Source: Nostoc edaphicum CCNP1411 (GTDB lineage: Bacteria; Cyanobacteriota; Cyanobacteriia; Cyanobacteriales; Nostocaceae). From it: a stretch of DNA of 64,000 bases. The stretch is taken from assembly GCF_014023275.1 (NCBI RefSeq), contig NZ_CP054698.1, forward strand, positions 2,604,001 to 2,668,000. Reading direction: 5' to 3'. The notes under the pieces are model-generated. The model was not told the origin of the DNA and ran no database searches. It saw only the letters and a list, made by a program, of their open reading frames with translations. Positions within the stretch are counted from its first letter, which is position 1, and each line of letters begins with the position of its first letter. Made by a program: the position numbers and the translations under genes. Of the stretch, positions 63,238 to 64,000 are shown in pieces.

Positions 63238-64000
63238 ATGACAAATTCAGATTTAGAGAGAGTTACAGTTCGTCCAATGGATGAATATAACCAAAAGTTG
63301 GTGTCTTACGTCCATCCACCAAATTGGGTTAATCCTCAACCGGCAGATGTTTACGATTTGGTAGTAATTGGGGCTGGTACGGCGGGATTAGTGGTGGCGG
63401 CGGGGGCGGCGGGTCTGGACTTGGGTTTAAAGGTGGCGTTGATTGAAAAGCATCTCATGGGTGGAGATTGCTTAAATGTTGGTTGCGTACCATCTAAAAC
63501 TATTATTCGGTCTGCCCGCATCGTTGGTGAAATTTGGGATGCTAAAGACTTGGGAGTTAATATTCCCCAACATAATATAGATGTTGATTTTCCGAAAGTC
63601 ATGGCCAGGATGCGGCGAATAAGGGCTGATATCAGCCATAATGACTCGGCGGAGCGGTTTCAAAACTTGGGTGTCGATGTATTTTTGGGTAGCGGTCGAT
63701 TTGCAAGTAAAAATACTGTGGAAGTTGGCGATAAAACTCTGCGGTTTAAAAAAGCTGTAATTGCAACTGGTGCAAGAGCTGCACAACTGTCGATTCCGGG
63801 AATTGAACAGGCCGGTTATCTAACCAATGAGACGGTTTTTTCCCTGATTCAACGACCGGAACATTTGGCGGTGATTGGCGGTGGCCCCATTGGTTGCGAA
63901 TTGGCGCAAGCTTTCCGCCGTTTGGGTTCTGAGGTGGTACTTTTTCATAGCGGTTCTCATCTTTTAAATAAAGAAGATGCTGAAGCTGCTGAAATTCTCC
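63238..64000 (+). CDS. Mercuric-reductase-like pyridine nucleotide-disulfide oxidoreductase, 3' end outside window
   Basis: The first 254 residues are present. After MTNSDLERVTVRPMDEYN comes a FAD fold (LVVIGAGTAGLVVAAGAAGL), the redox-active disulfide GGDCLNVGCVPSKTI with C-x4-C, and the start of the NAD(P)H fold (LAVIGGGPIGCELAQAFRRL). No N-terminal heavy-metal-binding domain is fused. The family includes mercuric reductase and dihydrolipoamide dehydrogenase; cyanobacterial members act on varied substrates. The gene follows a pair of VTT proteins. Confidence 0.9.
   Translation, partial: MTNSDLERVTVRPMDEYNQKLVSYVHPPNWVNPQPADVYDLVVIGAGTAGLVVAAGAAGLDLGLKVALIEKHLMGGDCLNVGCVPSKTIIRSARIVGEIWDAKDLGVNIPQHNIDVDFPKVMARMRRIRADISHNDSAERFQNLGVDVFLGSGRFASKNTVEVGDKTLRFKKAVIATGARAAQLSIPGIEQAGYLTNETVFSLIQRPEHLAVIGGGPIGCELAQAFRRLGSEVVLFHSGSHLLNKEDAEAAEIL

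Overview
The window looks like chromosome of a filamentous, probably heterocyst-forming cyanobacterium of the Nostoc/Anabaena type. This rests on very frequent GCGATCGC (HIP1) sites, phycobilisome genes (cpcB-cpcA-linker), a Psb34-like photosystem II assembly protein, a high-light-inducible protein, hopanoid genes, an unusual load of short tandem 7-8 bp repeats (STRRs), and 37-nt CRISPR repeats ending in ATTGAAAC. No rRNA or tRNA gene was recognised.

Layout. 0-2 kb (minus): a phycocyanin operon whose proteins have lost nearly all methionine and cysteine, as in the sulfur-starvation cpc3 phycocyanin of Calothrix. 2.5-8.8 kb: hopanoid side-chain genes (hpnH, hpnA, divergent hpnG-like phosphorylase) with an RND transporter broken at a heptanucleotide repeat. 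9-17 kb: a GGDEF/EAL protein, a GAF-LuxR regulator, a small membrane protein, a rhodanese, a site-2 protease with CBS domains, and a TPR protein. 17.8-24.6 kb: psb34, a thiO-thiG fusion, a ferredoxin, cimA, and an MscS channel. 24.7-25.5 kb: a decayed pheophorbide a oxygenase-like gene carrying two small insertion elements. 26.3-30.5 kb: a CruA/CruP-type flavoprotein and a coiled-coil protein. 31.5-35.5 kb: a sulfur cluster (cysteine-desulfurase-like PLP enzyme, sulfite oxidase, TauE/SafE exporter). 35.8-43.5 kb: a TIGR03943/permease pair, a beta-propeller and a WD40 protein, an HLIP and alanine dehydrogenase.

43.5-52.5 kb: two CRISPR arrays of 22 and 24 complete repeats in the same orientation, each behind a near-duplicate leader, with no cas gene in the window. 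Between them lie a nest of mobile elements (a dead Tn5-like IS inside a small element) and two histidine kinases, one with an ethylene-binding domain. 52.6-64 kb: dusB, an Rpn/DUF2887 protein, a beta-helix protein, a TetR regulator fused to a tyrosine-recombinase-like domain facing a delta-9 desaturase, a TIGR04283 glycosyltransferase, two VTT (TVP38) membrane proteins, and a mercuric-reductase-like flavoprotein running off the edge.

The strongest non-gene signal is a set of miniature transposable elements with terminal inverted repeats and mostly 10-bp target duplications (two main families plus a singleton), several of which interrupt genes or each other. STRR blocks also sit inside reading frames: three are in frame (thiO-thiG, cimA, the CruA-like gene) and one breaks the frame (the RND gene).
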